Shown piece by piece: positions 22,701 through 33,989 of a DNA stretch of 64,000 nt (within the stretch, counting starts at the first letter, position 1; every line of letters starts with the position of its first letter). The position numbers were made by a program, and so were the translations under genes. The stretch is from Armigeres subalbatus (lineage: Eukaryota; Arthropoda; Insecta; Diptera; Culicidae): assembly GCF_024139115.2 (NCBI RefSeq), contig NC_085141.1, forward strand, positions 407,861,612 to 407,925,611, in the 5' to 3' direction. The notes below the pieces were generated by a model. It made no database searches. It saw only the letters and a program-made list of their open reading frames with translations, and had not been told where the DNA came from.

Positions 22701-25524
22701 TGACTGGATCTGGACTGATCTGGACTGGATCTGGACTGACCTGACCGATCTGACTGACCTGACTGGATCTGGACTGACCTGGACTGACCTTGGACTGGAC
22801 CTGACTGGATCTGACCGATCTGGACTGGACCGATCGACTGGACTGACTGACCTGACCTGACTGACCTGACTGGATCTGGACTGGATCTGGACTGGATCTG
22901 ACTGATCTGGACTGACCTGGACTGACTGGACCTGACCTGACTGGATCTGGACTGACTTGACTGATCTGACTGGATCTGGACTCGATTGACTTGACTGACC
23001 TGGACTGACCTGGACTGGATCTGGACTGACTCTGACTGGATCTGGACTGACCTGACCTGACCTGGACTGACCTGGACTGGATCTGACTGGATCTGACCTG
23101 ACCTGGACTGATCGGACTGGATCTGACTGACTGACTGATCTGACTCCGACCTGACTGGATCTGGACTGGACTGGACCTGGACTGACCTGACTGGACCTGG
23201 ACTGATCTGACCGATCTGGACTGACCTGGACTGACCTGACTGGACCTGACTGACCTGGACTGACCTGGACTGGATCTGGACTGGACCTGGACTGATCTGG
23301 ACTGGACCTGGACTGACCGACCTGACCTGACTGACCTGGACTGATCAATCTGGACTGGATCTGACCGATCTGGACCGATCGACTGGACTGGATCTGGACT
23401 GACCTGACTGACTGACCTGGACTGGATCTGACTGGATCTGGACTGGATCTGGACTGATCTTGACTGACCTGACTGATCGACCTGACTGGATCTGACTGAC
23501 CTGGACTGGATCTGGACTGGACCTGACTGGATCTGGACTGGATCTGACCGATCTGACCTGGATCTGGACTGACCTGACTGGGACTGACTGACCTGACTGA
23601 TCTGGACTGGACCTGACTGGACTGGACTGGATCTTGGACCTGACCTGGGACCTGGATCTGACTGGATCTGGACTGGACCGACTGATCTTGGACTGGATCT
23701 GGACTGACCTGGATCGACCTGGACTGACCTGGACTGGACTGACCGACCTGACTGACCTGGATCTGACCTGGACTGACTGACCTGATCTGGACTGGACCTG
23801 ACTGGATCTGGACTGGATCTGGACTGACCTGACCGACTGGACCTGGACTGATCTGGACTGACTTGGACTGATCGGACTGATCAATTGATCTGACTGGATC
23901 TGGACTGGACCTGGACCGACCTGGACTTGACCTGATCTGGAACCTGATCGACCTGGACTGACTGGACTGACCTGACTGGATCTGGACCGACTGACTGACC
24001 TGGACCTGGACTGACCTGGACTGACCTGGACTGGACCGACTGACCTGATCGATCTGGACCGATCTGGACTGATCTGGACTGATCTGGATCGACCTGGACT
24101 GGATCTGGACCGATCTGGACTGGATCTGACTGACCTGACTGACTGGACTGGATCTGGACCTGGATCTGACCGACCTTGGACTGACCGATCTGACCTGGAC
24201 CTGGACTGGATCTGGACCTGGATCTTGACTGACTTGACTGATCTGACTGACCTGACTGGATCTGACTGATCTGGACTGACCTGACTGACCTGGACTGATC
24301 TGGACGATCTGGACTGGATCTGGACTGACTGGACTGATCTGATTGACCTGGACTGGATCTGGACTCGATCTGGACTGGATCTGGACTGACTTTGACCGGA
24401 CCTGACCTGGACTGGATCGACCTGGACTGGATCTGGACTGATCTGGACTGACCTGACTGGATCTGGACTGACCTGGACTGATCTGACCGGATCTGGACTG
24501 GATCTGACTGACCTGACTGATCTGACTGGATCTGGACTGGATCTGGACTGATTTGACCTGGATCTGACTGACCTGACTGGATCTGACTGGATCTGGACTG
24601 GATCTGACTGACTGACTGACCTGGACTGGATCTGACTGACCGGACTGACCTGACTGACCTGGACTGGATCTGACTGGATCGACTGGATCTGGACTGGATC
24701 TGGACCGATCTGACTGGATCTGGACTGACCTGGACTGACCTGACCGACCTGGACTGGACTTGACTGACCGATCTGACCTGACTGACCTGGACTGACCTGA
24801 CTGGATCTGGACTGACTCTTGGACCGATCTGACCGACCTGACCTGACTTGGACTGGATCTGGACTGACCTGACTGGATCTGGATCTGACCTGACTGACCT
24901 GACTTGATCTGGACTGATTGATTTGGATTGGATCTGATTGACCTGGACTGGATTTGGATTGATCTGGATTGATTTGATTGATTTGGATTGGTTTGGACTG
25001 GATTTGGATTGGATTTGGATTGGTTTGGATTGGATTTGGACTGGATCTGGACTGGTTTGGATTGGACTTGGATTGGTTTGGATTGGTTGGTTGATTTGAT
25101 TGGTTTGGATTGGTTTGATTGGATTTGGATTGGTTTGGATTGGATTTGATTGACTGGATTGGATTCGGACTGGATTTGGATTGGATTTGGATTGGATTTG
25201 GATTGATTTGGATTGGTTTGGACTGATTTGACTGATTGGATTTGGATTGGATTTGATTGGTTTGGACTGGATCTTGGATTGGATTTGGATTGGATTTGGA
25301 CTGATTTGGACTGATTTGGATCTGGACTGGATTGGTTGGATTGGATTTGGATTGGATTTGGATTGGATTTGGGTTGGATTTGGATTGGATTTGGATTGGA
25401 TTTGGATTGGATTAAATTTTGTTAATGTTTTGTTTGTAAATTTGTAAATTTTGTTCAAATGTGTAGCGATACATTCAAAGCCATCCAAAAATTCCAAGAA
25501 TTGGAGTACATGCCTTATGCTCAA
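19788..25524 (-). other. Long satellite-encoded open frames, probably not genes
   Basis: Minus-strand frames of 465, 452, 682, 179 and 547 codons run through the array. The proteins would consist almost wholly of S, R, V, Q, P, I, D and G in short repeats such as RSVQIQSRSS. The frames are open because the plus strand lacks TTA, CTA and TCA, and two or three frames are open together, so composition alone explains them. The 547-codon frame starts in flanking unique DNA at 25524 with 37 ordinary residues before entering the repeat. I see no promoter, splice or codon signal that favours translation. Confidence 0.75.
24905..25415. repeat. Right edge of the satellite, regular GGATTTGGATT 11-mer
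   Basis: Here the array is close to a perfect (GGATTT)(GGATT) 11-mer, most clearly at 25340-25415, with a mixed zone of T- and C-type words at 24905-25080. It gives the simplest ancestral unit from which the core words can be derived. Confidence 0.9.
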
Positions 25525-25610
25525 TAAGCATAACGAAAAATCTTTTTTCTTCTTTTAGGAATTAAACGTGCTTTAAGTAATTAATTAAATTAAGTAGGAT
25601 TTAATTTCTT

Positions 25611-26450
25611 GTTACAAATAGATAACAGCCCTTTGGGCTTTACATACAAGGCCTTTATTCCAGTGAATCTTGGTGCACCTGGAGGGGAGTAGCTATTGAA
25701 AGCATATTTAGTTTGGTATGAACTATTTTCAAAAAGTGATAACAAACCTTTGAATACGTGTGTGGATTTTAAAGCCTATACACCAGGGAATTCTTGGATG
25801 GCCTAAAACTCAAAGTTAATGAAGACGTCTCCAATTTGATTTCATGGACCAAATAAAGCAGGAGCCATTTAAAAATATATAAATCATCTAGTAACGCGTG
25901 TAGACCTTAAGGCCTATTCTGCAGGGAATTCTTAGATGACTTTGGAAAGGAACAGCTATTGAAGGCGTGTTTAATTTTACAAATGGGTGAAATAGGGCAT
26001 GAACCGTTTTCAAAAAGAGATAACAACCCTTGAATTACACGCGTAGACCATAGCGCTTATACCCTAAGGAATTCTTGGAAGACCTGAAACAGAACAGTTA
26101 TTGAATGGTTATCCTATTTGGTTAAATAGAATCTGTAGATCTATACACCATCGAATTTGGTTCTACGGGTTGAAAATCGCATGGACCATTTTCAAAAAGA
26201 GGTAACAACTCTTTGGTTGCGCGTGTAGACCTTAAGGCATAGACTCCAGGGAATTCTTGGACGATATAGGACGAAACAGTAATTGAAGGCGTATACAGTC
26301 TTATTTACGGATTGCAAAGAGCATGCACCATTTTCAAAAAAGAGATATAAGCCCTTTTGGAGGTGCGTATAGACCTTAACGCTTATACTTCAGGAGAATT
26401 CTTGGATGACCTGGAACGGAACAGTTGTTTAAGGTTGTGTTCTTCCATTT
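25611..26450. repeat. Degenerate ~140-bp tandem array, about six units
   Basis: Units begin near 25620, 25737, 25880, 26018, 26200 and 26342. Each carries the landmarks GATAACAACCCTTTG, then CGTGTAGACCTTAAGGC, then CCAGGGAATTCTTGGATGAC, then GAACAGTTATTGAAGGCGT, then GACCATTTTCAAAAAGAG. Unit lengths vary from about 117 to 180 bp and identity is low, so the array is old. The 190 bp between it and the satellite is AT-rich and unassigned. Confidence 0.8.
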
Positions 26451-26489
26451 AGTCACCTGAAATAGAAAAATGTGGTTTTATCTCTGTCT

Positions 26490-26945
26490 TATGACGATCA
26501 CGACCTTTTGCAGTACTGATTTCAACATTCCCCCTTAACCAAGAATCATTGCTCAAGTCCAAGGATCTTCGTTGATTCAATTAATACTGCCTAACCACAT
26601 TAACTGCATGATAGATATCCGTTGTAAATAATGCAAAATACTGCAAGCCTCCTACCAGTGCTCGGGACTATTTCCATTTCTTTTCCCTCTTTTGGATTTT
26701 GGACACATCTCTTTAGTCAGCCTCTGGTTTGGATCCGCAGGTAATGATACAATATTATAGTTATAATTGGTTACTACGAAATGCTGCAGTAATTCGTTGA
26801 TGTACTGCTCTTGATCTAACATTACACTCTCTTCACTCAACTGGTGATTGTTAGATTTTCTAACAATTCTGTATTTGAACCTACTAAAACCTATATAAGA
26901 AATAGGCATATGCAAAAATGTTAGATTCTTATTATGGTCGGACAA
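26490..26945 (-). mobile_element. Copia-type LTR retrotransposon fragment, internally collapsed
   Basis: The minus strand encodes the C-terminal part of a Ty1/copia reverse transcriptase: LDQEQYINELLQHF, then SLPADPNQRLTKEM, then, after a frameshift near 26690, KEMEIVP and LQYFALFTTDIYHAVNVV. Only about 100 bp after this, the minus strand shows AAGGGGGAATGTTGAAA at about 26520-26536, which looks like the polypurine tract followed by the TGTTG start of a 3' LTR. RNase H is therefore deleted. The far end of the LTR is not recognisable. Confidence 0.8.
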
Positions 26946-26947
26946 TC

Positions 26948-28075
26948 AAGTGGTGCTAGCTTGGCTAGCGAAGAACCCGGAACATTTGGAAGTGCTTGTT
27001 CGGAACCTGGTTAGTGAGATTAACTCTACTGGACAGCAATTTAAGTGGAAATACGTGAGCACGCTGGAAAATCCAGCCGAACGATATATGGTGGAATGGT
27101 CCATTGTTTTTGCGCAGTGAAGAATATCATATGGTGGTCCCGGAACCACTATCCGATGAAGATGTATCTTCTACGGTGGTGGTGTCATTGGAGAAACTGC
27201 CGATTTTCTACAAGTACGAGTCATTCAGGAAACTGCAGCGAGTTCTTGCGTTTTTGTCAGAATCCCAAAAAGAAGGTACATAACAGGAGAATCACTGAGC
27301 GGTTTCCCACCGTTCTGGAAATGCGCCACTCGTTGGAGGTAATCGTCAGGGTGATCCAATTACAGCATTTTGGTAACGAGGTAGCCATTATCAAGTCCAG
27401 TGAGTACTGTAAAAGATTCAAAACGTAGTCGGTGGACGGCTACGACATTCAAGTTTGCCTTATGGTGTAAAGCATCAATGGATCTTACCTAAGAACGATG
27501 AAACCGTCCAACGATTGATTCAAGCTGTACATCAAGAGAACCTGCACATAGGAAAGTCGGCGCTACTCGCCCAGCTTCGTCGGCAATTTTGGATTCTGGG
27601 AGCCCGGTCTGCTGTACGCAAGCTGACATGAAATTGTGTGCGGTGTTTCCGGCTCAACCCTCCGTGCGCCAGACAATTCCCGTCACAAGGTGCGACCAGG
27701 CTTCATCATTCATGAAGGTTGAAGTTGACTTTGCGGGTCCCATTCTCATTAAACAACGAGGAAGAAAGATGGCTCCTGTAAAGGGTAACGTGAGTGTTTT
27801 TGTGTGCATGGTCATCAAGGGCATTCATTTGGAGGTAGTAGAAGACCTTTCTACAGATGCGTTCATCGCCGCTCTGCAGCGATTCGTCTCTTGTTGTGGT
27901 GTCCCTAAGCAGATATTTTCGACAATGGGACAAATTCATCGGTGCTCGCAACGAGCAGAACGCGCTTTATCGGCTTCCCAAGCAGCAAGCCACCGAACAC
28001 ATGATTTTTTTAATTCTGCCAACCTCGGCAGATTGAATGGAAGATGATTCTACCTAATAAAACACATGGGTTGGA
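26948..28075 (+). mobile_element. BEL/Pao LTR retrotransposon fragment (RNase H end and integrase)
   Basis: At 26948-27110 the frame reads LAWLAKNPEHLEVLVRN and FKWKYVSTLENPAER, the region just before integrase in BEL/Pao polyproteins. A zinc-binding-like segment (HIGKSALLAQLRRQFWIL, then NCVRCF) lies at about 27545-27640. The integrase core follows at about 27715-27950 with VDFAGPILIK and VEDLSTDAFIAALQRFVS. The second catalytic block is damaged: SDNGTNFVGA of the family appears as STMGQIH, with a frameshift. A last piece, IEWKMILPNKTHG at about 28031-28070, is in yet another frame. No LTR is seen. It abuts the copia fragment head to head. Confidence 0.88.
27589..28047 (+). pseudogene. Broken BEL/Pao integrase core
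   Basis: This is the longest open piece of the BEL element, 152 codons. It covers the first catalytic aspartate (VDFAGP) and the conserved HLEVVEDLSTDAFIAAL helix. Its N-terminal 40 residues and C-terminal 50 residues are out of frame with the true integrase, so no functional enzyme can be made. Confidence 0.8.
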
Positions 28076-28197
28076 TCAGTACCTATCTCTTAACACTCAC
28101 AACACGAAATAAAAGGTTTTCCTCTTTCACAAATGTGCCTTTTTGAAATGTCTGAAAAAAATTATGTTTCCACATAGAGACACCGTGGAGTAGATTA

Positions 28198-29709
28198 GAG
28201 TTGAGTGGGGCAAGAGTGCGCGCGGATTAAGAGTACCTTTTCGATTTTTTGAAGTTATTACAAATAATAAACTAGCATCACTGCATAGGTTTGACAGGTA
28301 TTCTGGCCAACTATTGCCATGTGTGATTGTGAACGATTCGAATAAACAACAAGGGAGTTATGAAGCTAGATAATTATCTGGTCATTTTGCTAAAAATAAT
28401 TGGATTTCCGCAACTAGTATTTCATTACCATATATACGTTCAATCCGGTGAACATTATACCATTTCGATAACCTATTGTATAGAGTACTTTATGGAACAG
28501 AACACCAATCCGGTTGGTTTTCCAAGAAGTCAAATCCATTACTTGAATAATTTTTGGGACTGTGGAGTAAAAGTACGCAGGAACCGGGAGGGCAAGAGTA
28601 TGCATATGAATCTTCAAGTTATGATGTCAAACCCGTATCTCCGGCCGAAATAAGACTTCTTCCAAAGCGTAAAGACAACTAAGAAAATGGGACAGAATTT
28701 GAAATTATAACAAGTTTAAGGATAAGTTGGAGTAATTTGTTGTTAGAAAGGACTTACCGAACAAAGCACTGAAGCGAAATAATGAAAAAAATGTATTAGG
28801 ACTTGTTGTACACCTAAACCTAGTACGAAAACACAATTTCATCTAAATGATAATTTCATTTAATCAAAAGAAACATTCATAAATTACGCAACGTTTAGCT
28901 AGGAGGGTTGTGAGATGTGTGACGATACATATAATTTTTAGAGGATTCATACAAATAGTGTAAGATAAGGGGAGGTGATGAAAAGCCAAATTTTACGTTA
29001 CGTGCACAGCAAATAATTTTGAAAATTCAACGACGTGTAAAATTGCAGCAAACCCTATCAAACGAATTAACATTCGATATTCAATTAAATTTGATTGAAT
29101 TTTACAAGCAAGCACCGTCGATTTAAAAGAATAGTAAGATCGATTGAATGTTGTGTTTAATTGTATGCTCCAAATATGTGCATGAAAATACATTTAACGT
29201 CACGACATATTTTTATCTGTGTGATTGGTGGACTTTGAAAGGAAAATGGCTTTGTATACGCCACGCGAAACCTGATATATATTTTTACCTCTGTAGTTGT
29301 TTATATTTATAAAAGACAAAGGTTTTTCGAATGAAAGTGCACCCCCTCTCCTTTAAGAGTTACGTAATCTTTAAACATTCCCTAATATATGCTCATTAAA
29401 CATCAATTAAATGTTATTAACTCTTATTCGTGTTAATATATACTCAAAGCACATGATCGGATAAATGCGTACTCTTACCCCACCCGATGCGCACTTTTAC
29501 CCCACCAGTGGGGTAAGAGTGCGTTTTCACTTGTCTTGCAATAAGGGTTCTACTAAAACGAATCTCAATAATTTCAATATTTTTTCCACTGGGTAACTTG
29601 AAGGAAGAGTATATGAATCATCGACACTGATTTGACATGCAGAAGCTTGCTTCATAAGGGCCACATGATAGATTGAAAACTAAGTGCGTACTCTTGCCCC
29701 ACTCTACTC
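28198..29709. mobile_element. 1.5-kb TA-flanked DNA element, possibly pogo/Tigger-derived
   Basis: Ends match as inverted repeats of about 23 bp with two mismatches (GAGTKGAGTGGGGCAAGAGT). TA lies on each side (28196-28197 and 29710-29711), as for Tc1/mariner/pogo insertions. At about 28600-28680 one frame reads DVKPVSPAEIRLLPKRKDN then stop, which resembles the C-terminal tail of pogo/Tigger-type transposases; this is weak evidence. Internal TACCCCAC/GTGGGGTA inverted motifs occur at 29490-29520. A stretch at about 28870-29005 resembles a common mosquito repeat with AAATTACG ends. No complete transposase remains. Confidence 0.7.
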
Positions 29710-29711
29710 TA

Positions 29712-29952
29712 TATCTTCGCGTATACTTCCTGAACAGTGCACCAGGTCCGTTCCTTTATCAGGACCATTTTAGGAAATTTTAGTTTTCTGATCCTCGCAA
29801 AGCCTCTCTGACAGGCAACGACAAGGAGCCTCCAGAAACCACCAGTTGTTGTAATGTTATTTTTTCAAACAACAGCTACTATGCCTCGGTGCCTGGACCC
29901 ATAACCTGATGAAAAATAGGTGTACTAGGTATGAAGTATAACTAAACAATGA
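29712..29952. other. Unassigned
   Basis: I see no repeat or coding signal that I can name in this short stretch between the DNA element and the Penelope-like fragment. Confidence 0.4.
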
Positions 29953-30201
29953 ATGTTTTATTATAACAAATTATCATGGCTAACCGCTACGGATTGGTAT
30001 AAGAAGACGATCGCCTCCAGTCGTTTTCTCAGCTTCTATTCCATGCATTCCACTCATTTGAAAACAAATGCTGTATACAACCTCATCGAAAGGGTAAACA
30101 AATCATCAACTACCAAAACACAACAGCAAAAGGACCATACCATCATAAGAGAGTTAGTATTAAATGACTATAAGAATCGCGATCCAGGGCTGACCGGTTA
30201 A
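29953..30201 (+). mobile_element. Penelope-like reverse transcriptase fragment
   Basis: The 82-codon frame contains TDWYKKTIASSRFLSFYSMHSTH followed by KTNAVYNLIERV. In Penelope-like elements this is the conserved segment just after the RT catalytic box, where a T-D-x-Y-R-K motif leads into N-x-x-S-x-H-P. The catalytic YxDD and the GIY-YIG endonuclease are not found nearby, so this is a small relic. The end of the frame, from about 30185, runs into a repeat block also found near 61490. Confidence 0.7.
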
Positions 30202-30245
30202 GGTTTTGATACTTTTTGAAAACATGAATAGGTCTAATAGTCACG
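30185..30245 (-). repeat. Dispersed ~57-bp block, copy A
   Basis: Read on the minus strand, this block has ATTAGACCT, then TTTTCAAAAAGTATCAAAA, then TTAACCGGTCAGCCC. It matches 61484-61540 on the plus strand in order and spacing with few differences. It is probably the end of a transposon family that I cannot name. Confidence 0.7.
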
Positions 30246-31409
30246 TACCAGTGAACACTTAGTGTATAAAATTAGAGAGGATAACCAATGAAAAACCGTT
30301 ATCCAATTCGGATTATAAACTGTAACACTGTGAGTAGAAGCAAGACAAAAACTATCCAAAACTAATATAATAACATGAAACAAAATGATGAAATTTTTAT
30401 TAATTGTAAAACTACAATTTGGATAAACTTACATACAAAAATAAATTTAAGATATCTGCAGAAGGTCTCAAATCCGAACCGAATGCTGCCAAGAACACAA
30501 CACGTATCAAAAACAACTAATTTTGAAAAGTCATTCGAAAGCTATGATAAAGTCTAGTTAGTCTTCGGTACAGATGCTGTCTTTCAATTTAGCAATACTA
30601 CACAATAATCTCTATGAATCAATCTATTAATTTCGTTGGAGCTTCACTCTCCAAGAAGATAGTAACATGATTGCTAAATCTTGGTGTCTACCTCAGAAAC
30701 AGAATCGAAAATTGCTGAAATTGTGTGAATTTGTTATGATTTCATCAATCTAACACGAACCCATTTTTATTTAATTTCTTGAAATCTTTACATTTTGTAT
30801 CAGGTGGTTCGCTATCAAAACCTGTATAAGAACTATGCTTATGCAAAATTGTTTGATTCTCATAAAAAAAATCAAGCTTCCTACACAAGTATTGTAAAAA
30901 ATGCTCGCAAAATTCCAATTCCAATACAATATTTGCATGAGAATGTTGCACTTTTTCATACGCCCAGATTTTGACAAATTCTTATGCAGGATTGTAAGAA
31001 AATCTGACATCCGCTGATGGTTGGATGGAGGACTCAACAAGGTGGGTAGCATATCCAGTCGTTTAAGAAGATGTGTATCAAGGAATTTTCGATAAACCCC
31101 TTTACCGATTCAATACGGATTTTTTTATCGTCTTGTTTCAACATAAATTTTGGACAAACTACTTCAAAAACGGATGCTATCCATGAAAAAGATGCTGAAA
31201 TATGGGGTAATATATATTTTTTTATTTTGAGATCTTCTAGGGCTTCCAAACCTTCCTTGAGTTCAGATCTTGATGATATACATAAACAAGAAAGCGTTTT
31301 ACGGGGAATCAATCCTATTTTGAAGTTGTAAATGGTACTTGAGACACAATTAAACTATTTTTATCAAATCTCAGTGTTACCAGAACATCAACGGTTCAAC
31401 TAATTCTAT
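30246..31409. other. Unassigned AT-rich DNA
   Basis: Short frames occur on both strands (for example 30771-31052 and 31034-31312 on the minus strand), but none shows a domain I recognise, and the frames at 31034-31331 overlap on opposite strands. Confidence 0.4.
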
Positions 31410-31880
31410 CATATGTCTATAATGGTGCAACGAAATCCCTATTCCAGCTCATAAACATAGTTGAGACATCGAAGATCTTCATGTTGATTGATTTGAATAT
31501 TAAGATCTGAGCTCAAGGACAGTTTGGAATGTCGTAGATGTTCAACAAATTCTGTATTGTGTTTGTAATGTTGTAATGAAGTAATAATAATAATAATAAT
31601 AATATAATGGTATAACAAAGTCCCGTGGAGCTATTTCAACTCATAAAACTAGTGGGGACATCGAAGATCTTCATGTTGATCGATTTGAATATTAGGATCT
31701 AAGCTCAAGGACAGTTTGGAGTATCGTAAATATTGAAAAAGATCTGTTATACTACTGGACAGGCGCAGAATTTCATCATGAAGCATTTCACTTTTAATTA
31801 TTCAACCAGAATATGTTAAAGTATGGTGTTGATTCCTTAGAACATCAAAATTACAACTCAAGGATAGTTTGGATGCTCTA
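31410..31880. repeat. Decayed tandem duplication with (TAA)n microsatellite
   Basis: The sequence GACATCGAAGATCTTCATGT followed by GATTTGAATATTA and CTCAAGGACAGTTTGGA is present at about 31463-31535 and again at about 31658-31725. A weaker third trace (CAAGGATAGTTTGGATG) lies near 31860. A TAA microsatellite at 31582-31603 separates the first two. Confidence 0.75.
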
Positions 31881-32249
31881 GATCATCCTAGTGCCCGTAA
31901 CCTGACCTGTGCAATATTTTTCCTGGATGGAACAGTTATTTATAAACATTTTTGCTGAAGAAAGCAAGGCTCTATCTCTTAAAACTGATTTTTGACAGCT
32001 GATTTTTGTCTTGGGTCATATATGACCCATCTGTATTGAATCGGTTAAGGTATATCCGAAGGAATTCTTGAAGGAATGTACAAACATATTACTTCATAAT
32101 TTATTCATTACCACATAATTCATTCCCTCTTTCGAGAAAGAAGTTTTGAACGGTCAAGGGAAATCGAATCGCAGAGCAAACGTCAAAACTTAAATTGTGA
32201 ATAAAAAAAATGTTTGCAATCAGCTAGTCAGTGTCAGCTTGTTCTTAAA
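31881..32249. other. Unassigned
   Basis: Nothing recognisable is seen in this AT-rich stretch. Confidence 0.35.
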
Positions 32250-32575
32250 TAAATTTACGAAGAAATTTCTGAAGGGTTTTTTGAAGTTCTTGGGAAATTT
32301 TATGCATGTTAGAAATTCCTCCAGGTGTTTTTTTTTTGTAAATTCCTTCAGAAATTTCATTAGAAATTCGTTCAGACATTCCAAAAATTTCGTACTATAT
32401 TTTATGATAAAAAAAACCTGAAAGAGATTTCGAAAGAATAACTAGAGAAATTTTCGTAGCAAATTATGGAGGAATTTCTGAGACTTTCCGAAGGAATTTG
32501 TGGAGAAAGTTCTACTGGAAGAATTCCCGAGGAAATTCCTGGTATTTCCTAAACATTTCCTAAATTATTTACTAC
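32250..32575. repeat. Degenerate GAAATTCCTxxAGAAATT repeat
   Basis: Many variants of a 13-27 bp unit around AAATTCCTTCAGAAATTC follow one another in both orientations. Its strong decay suggests age. It ends at the tail of the LINE that begins at 32583. Confidence 0.65.
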
Positions 32576-33212
32576 ACATTTCATTCATTTATTTAGTTAA
32601 CATCTAAACAGATAACACTGAATCAACAATTTGACGCCACAATGCACGGTTCGAGGCCGCATCTCTCCATCCTCGGATACGCCCCACGCTCGCCAAGTCG
32701 TTCTGCACCTGGTCTGCCCATCTCGCTCGCTGCGCTCCACGCCGTCTCGTACCTGCCGGATCGGAAGCGAACACCATCTTTGCAGGGTTGCTGTCCGGCA
32801 TTCTTGCAACATGTCCTGCCCATCGTACCCTTCCGGCTTTAGCTACCTTCTGGATACTGGGTTCGCCGTAGAGTTGGGCGAGCTCATGGTTCATTCTTCG
32901 CCGCCACACACCGTCTTCTTGCACACCGCCAAAGATGGTCCTAAGCACCCGTCTCTCGAATACTCCGAGTGCTTGCAAGTCCTCCTCGAGCATTGTCCAT
33001 GTTTCATGTCCGTAGAGGACTACCGGTCTTATTAACGTCTTGTACATGACACATTTGGTGCGGTGGCGAATCTTGCAGTTTCTTCTGGAGCCCGTAGTAG
33101 GCCCGACTTCCACAGATGATGCGCCTTCGTATTTCACGACTAACGTTGTTGTCAGCCGTTAGCAAGGATCCGAGGTAGACGAATTCCTCGACCACCTCGA
33201 AGGTATCCCCGT

Positions 33213-33989
33213 CTATCGTAACACTGCTTCCAGGCGGGCCTTGTCGCGCTCGGTTCCGCCCACAAGCATGTACTTTGTCTTTGACGCATTCACCACCAGT
33301 CCAACTTTTGTTGCTTCACGTTTCAGGCGGGTGTACAGTTCTGCCACCTTTGCAAATGTTCGGCCGACAATGTCCATGTCATCCGCGAAGCAAATAAATT
33401 GACTGGATCTGTTGAAAATCGTACCCCGGCTGTTACACCCGGCTCTCCGCATGACACCTTCTAGCGCAATATTGAACAACAGGCACGAAAGTCCATCACC
33501 TTGTCTTAGTCCTCGGCGCGATTCGAACGAACTGGAGTGTTCGCCCGAAATCTTCACACAGTTTTGCACACCATCCACCGTTGCTTTGATCAGTCTGGTA
33601 AGCTTCCCAGGGAAGCTGTTCTCGTCCATAATTTTCCATAGCTCTACGCGGTCTATACTGTCGTATGCCGCCTTGAAATCAACGAACAGATGGTGCGTTG
33701 GAACCTGGTATTCACGGCATTTTTGAAGGATTTGCCGTACAGTAAAGATCTGGTCCGTTGTCGAGTGGCCGTCAACGAAGTCGGCTTGATAGCTTCCCAC
33801 GAACTCGTTCACTATTGGTGACAGACGACGGAAGATGATCTGGGATATCACTTTGTAGGCGGCATTAAGGATGGTGATCGCTCGAAAGTTCTCACACTCC
33901 AGTTTGTCGCCTTTCTTGTAAATGGGGCAAATAACCCCTTCCTTCCACTCCTCCGGTAGCTGTTCGGTTTCCCAGATTCTGACTATCAA
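33213..33989 (-). pseudogene. LINE reverse transcriptase core (copy 2)
   Basis: A 258-codon open stretch contains LPEEWKEGVICPIYKKGD, NFRAITILNAAYKVIS, DFKAAYDSIDR (motif A), RRGLRQGDGLSCLLFN (motif B), FICFADDMDIVGRT (motif C with both aspartates) and VVNASKTKYMLVGG. The palm residues are all present. The frame breaks at the VTIHG segment around 33210, so the protein is split from its C-terminal domain. Copy 1 has the same motifs in pieces. Confidence 0.9.

Larger units (their letters stand above)
12014..25415. repeat. 13.4-kb satellite of G(G)A(Y)CT words
   Basis: The whole block is built from words of 4-6 bp: GGATCT, GGACT, GACCT, GACT, GATCT and GGACCT. Their order is mostly irregular, but stretches of a clean 11-mer GGATCTGGACT occur, as at 15716-15780 and 16390-16440. 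At both edges the 11-mer is GGATTTGGATT, so the core words differ from the edge words by T-to-C changes before the final T and by loss of one G. The final CT-G junction is nearly invariant. The core has almost no CAT, TTA, CTA or TCA. Single odd bases and occasional CG words are the only other noise. Confidence 0.97.

Noticed and set aside
12014..25415. Telomeric array
   Set aside because: The words are GGATCT and GGACT, not TTAGG, with unassigned sequence and transposons on both sides and no terminal orientation pattern.
25247..25447. Plus-strand frame rich in DWIWIGFGLDLD repeats
   Set aside because: It is the plus-strand reading of the GGATTTGGATT 11-mer edge, not a protein-coding gene.
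19788..25524. Five long minus-strand ORFs (179-682 codons) read as genes
   Set aside because: They are direct translations of the satellite, open because the repeat lacks stop words. Overlapping frames are open at the same time and the residues simply follow the word repeats.
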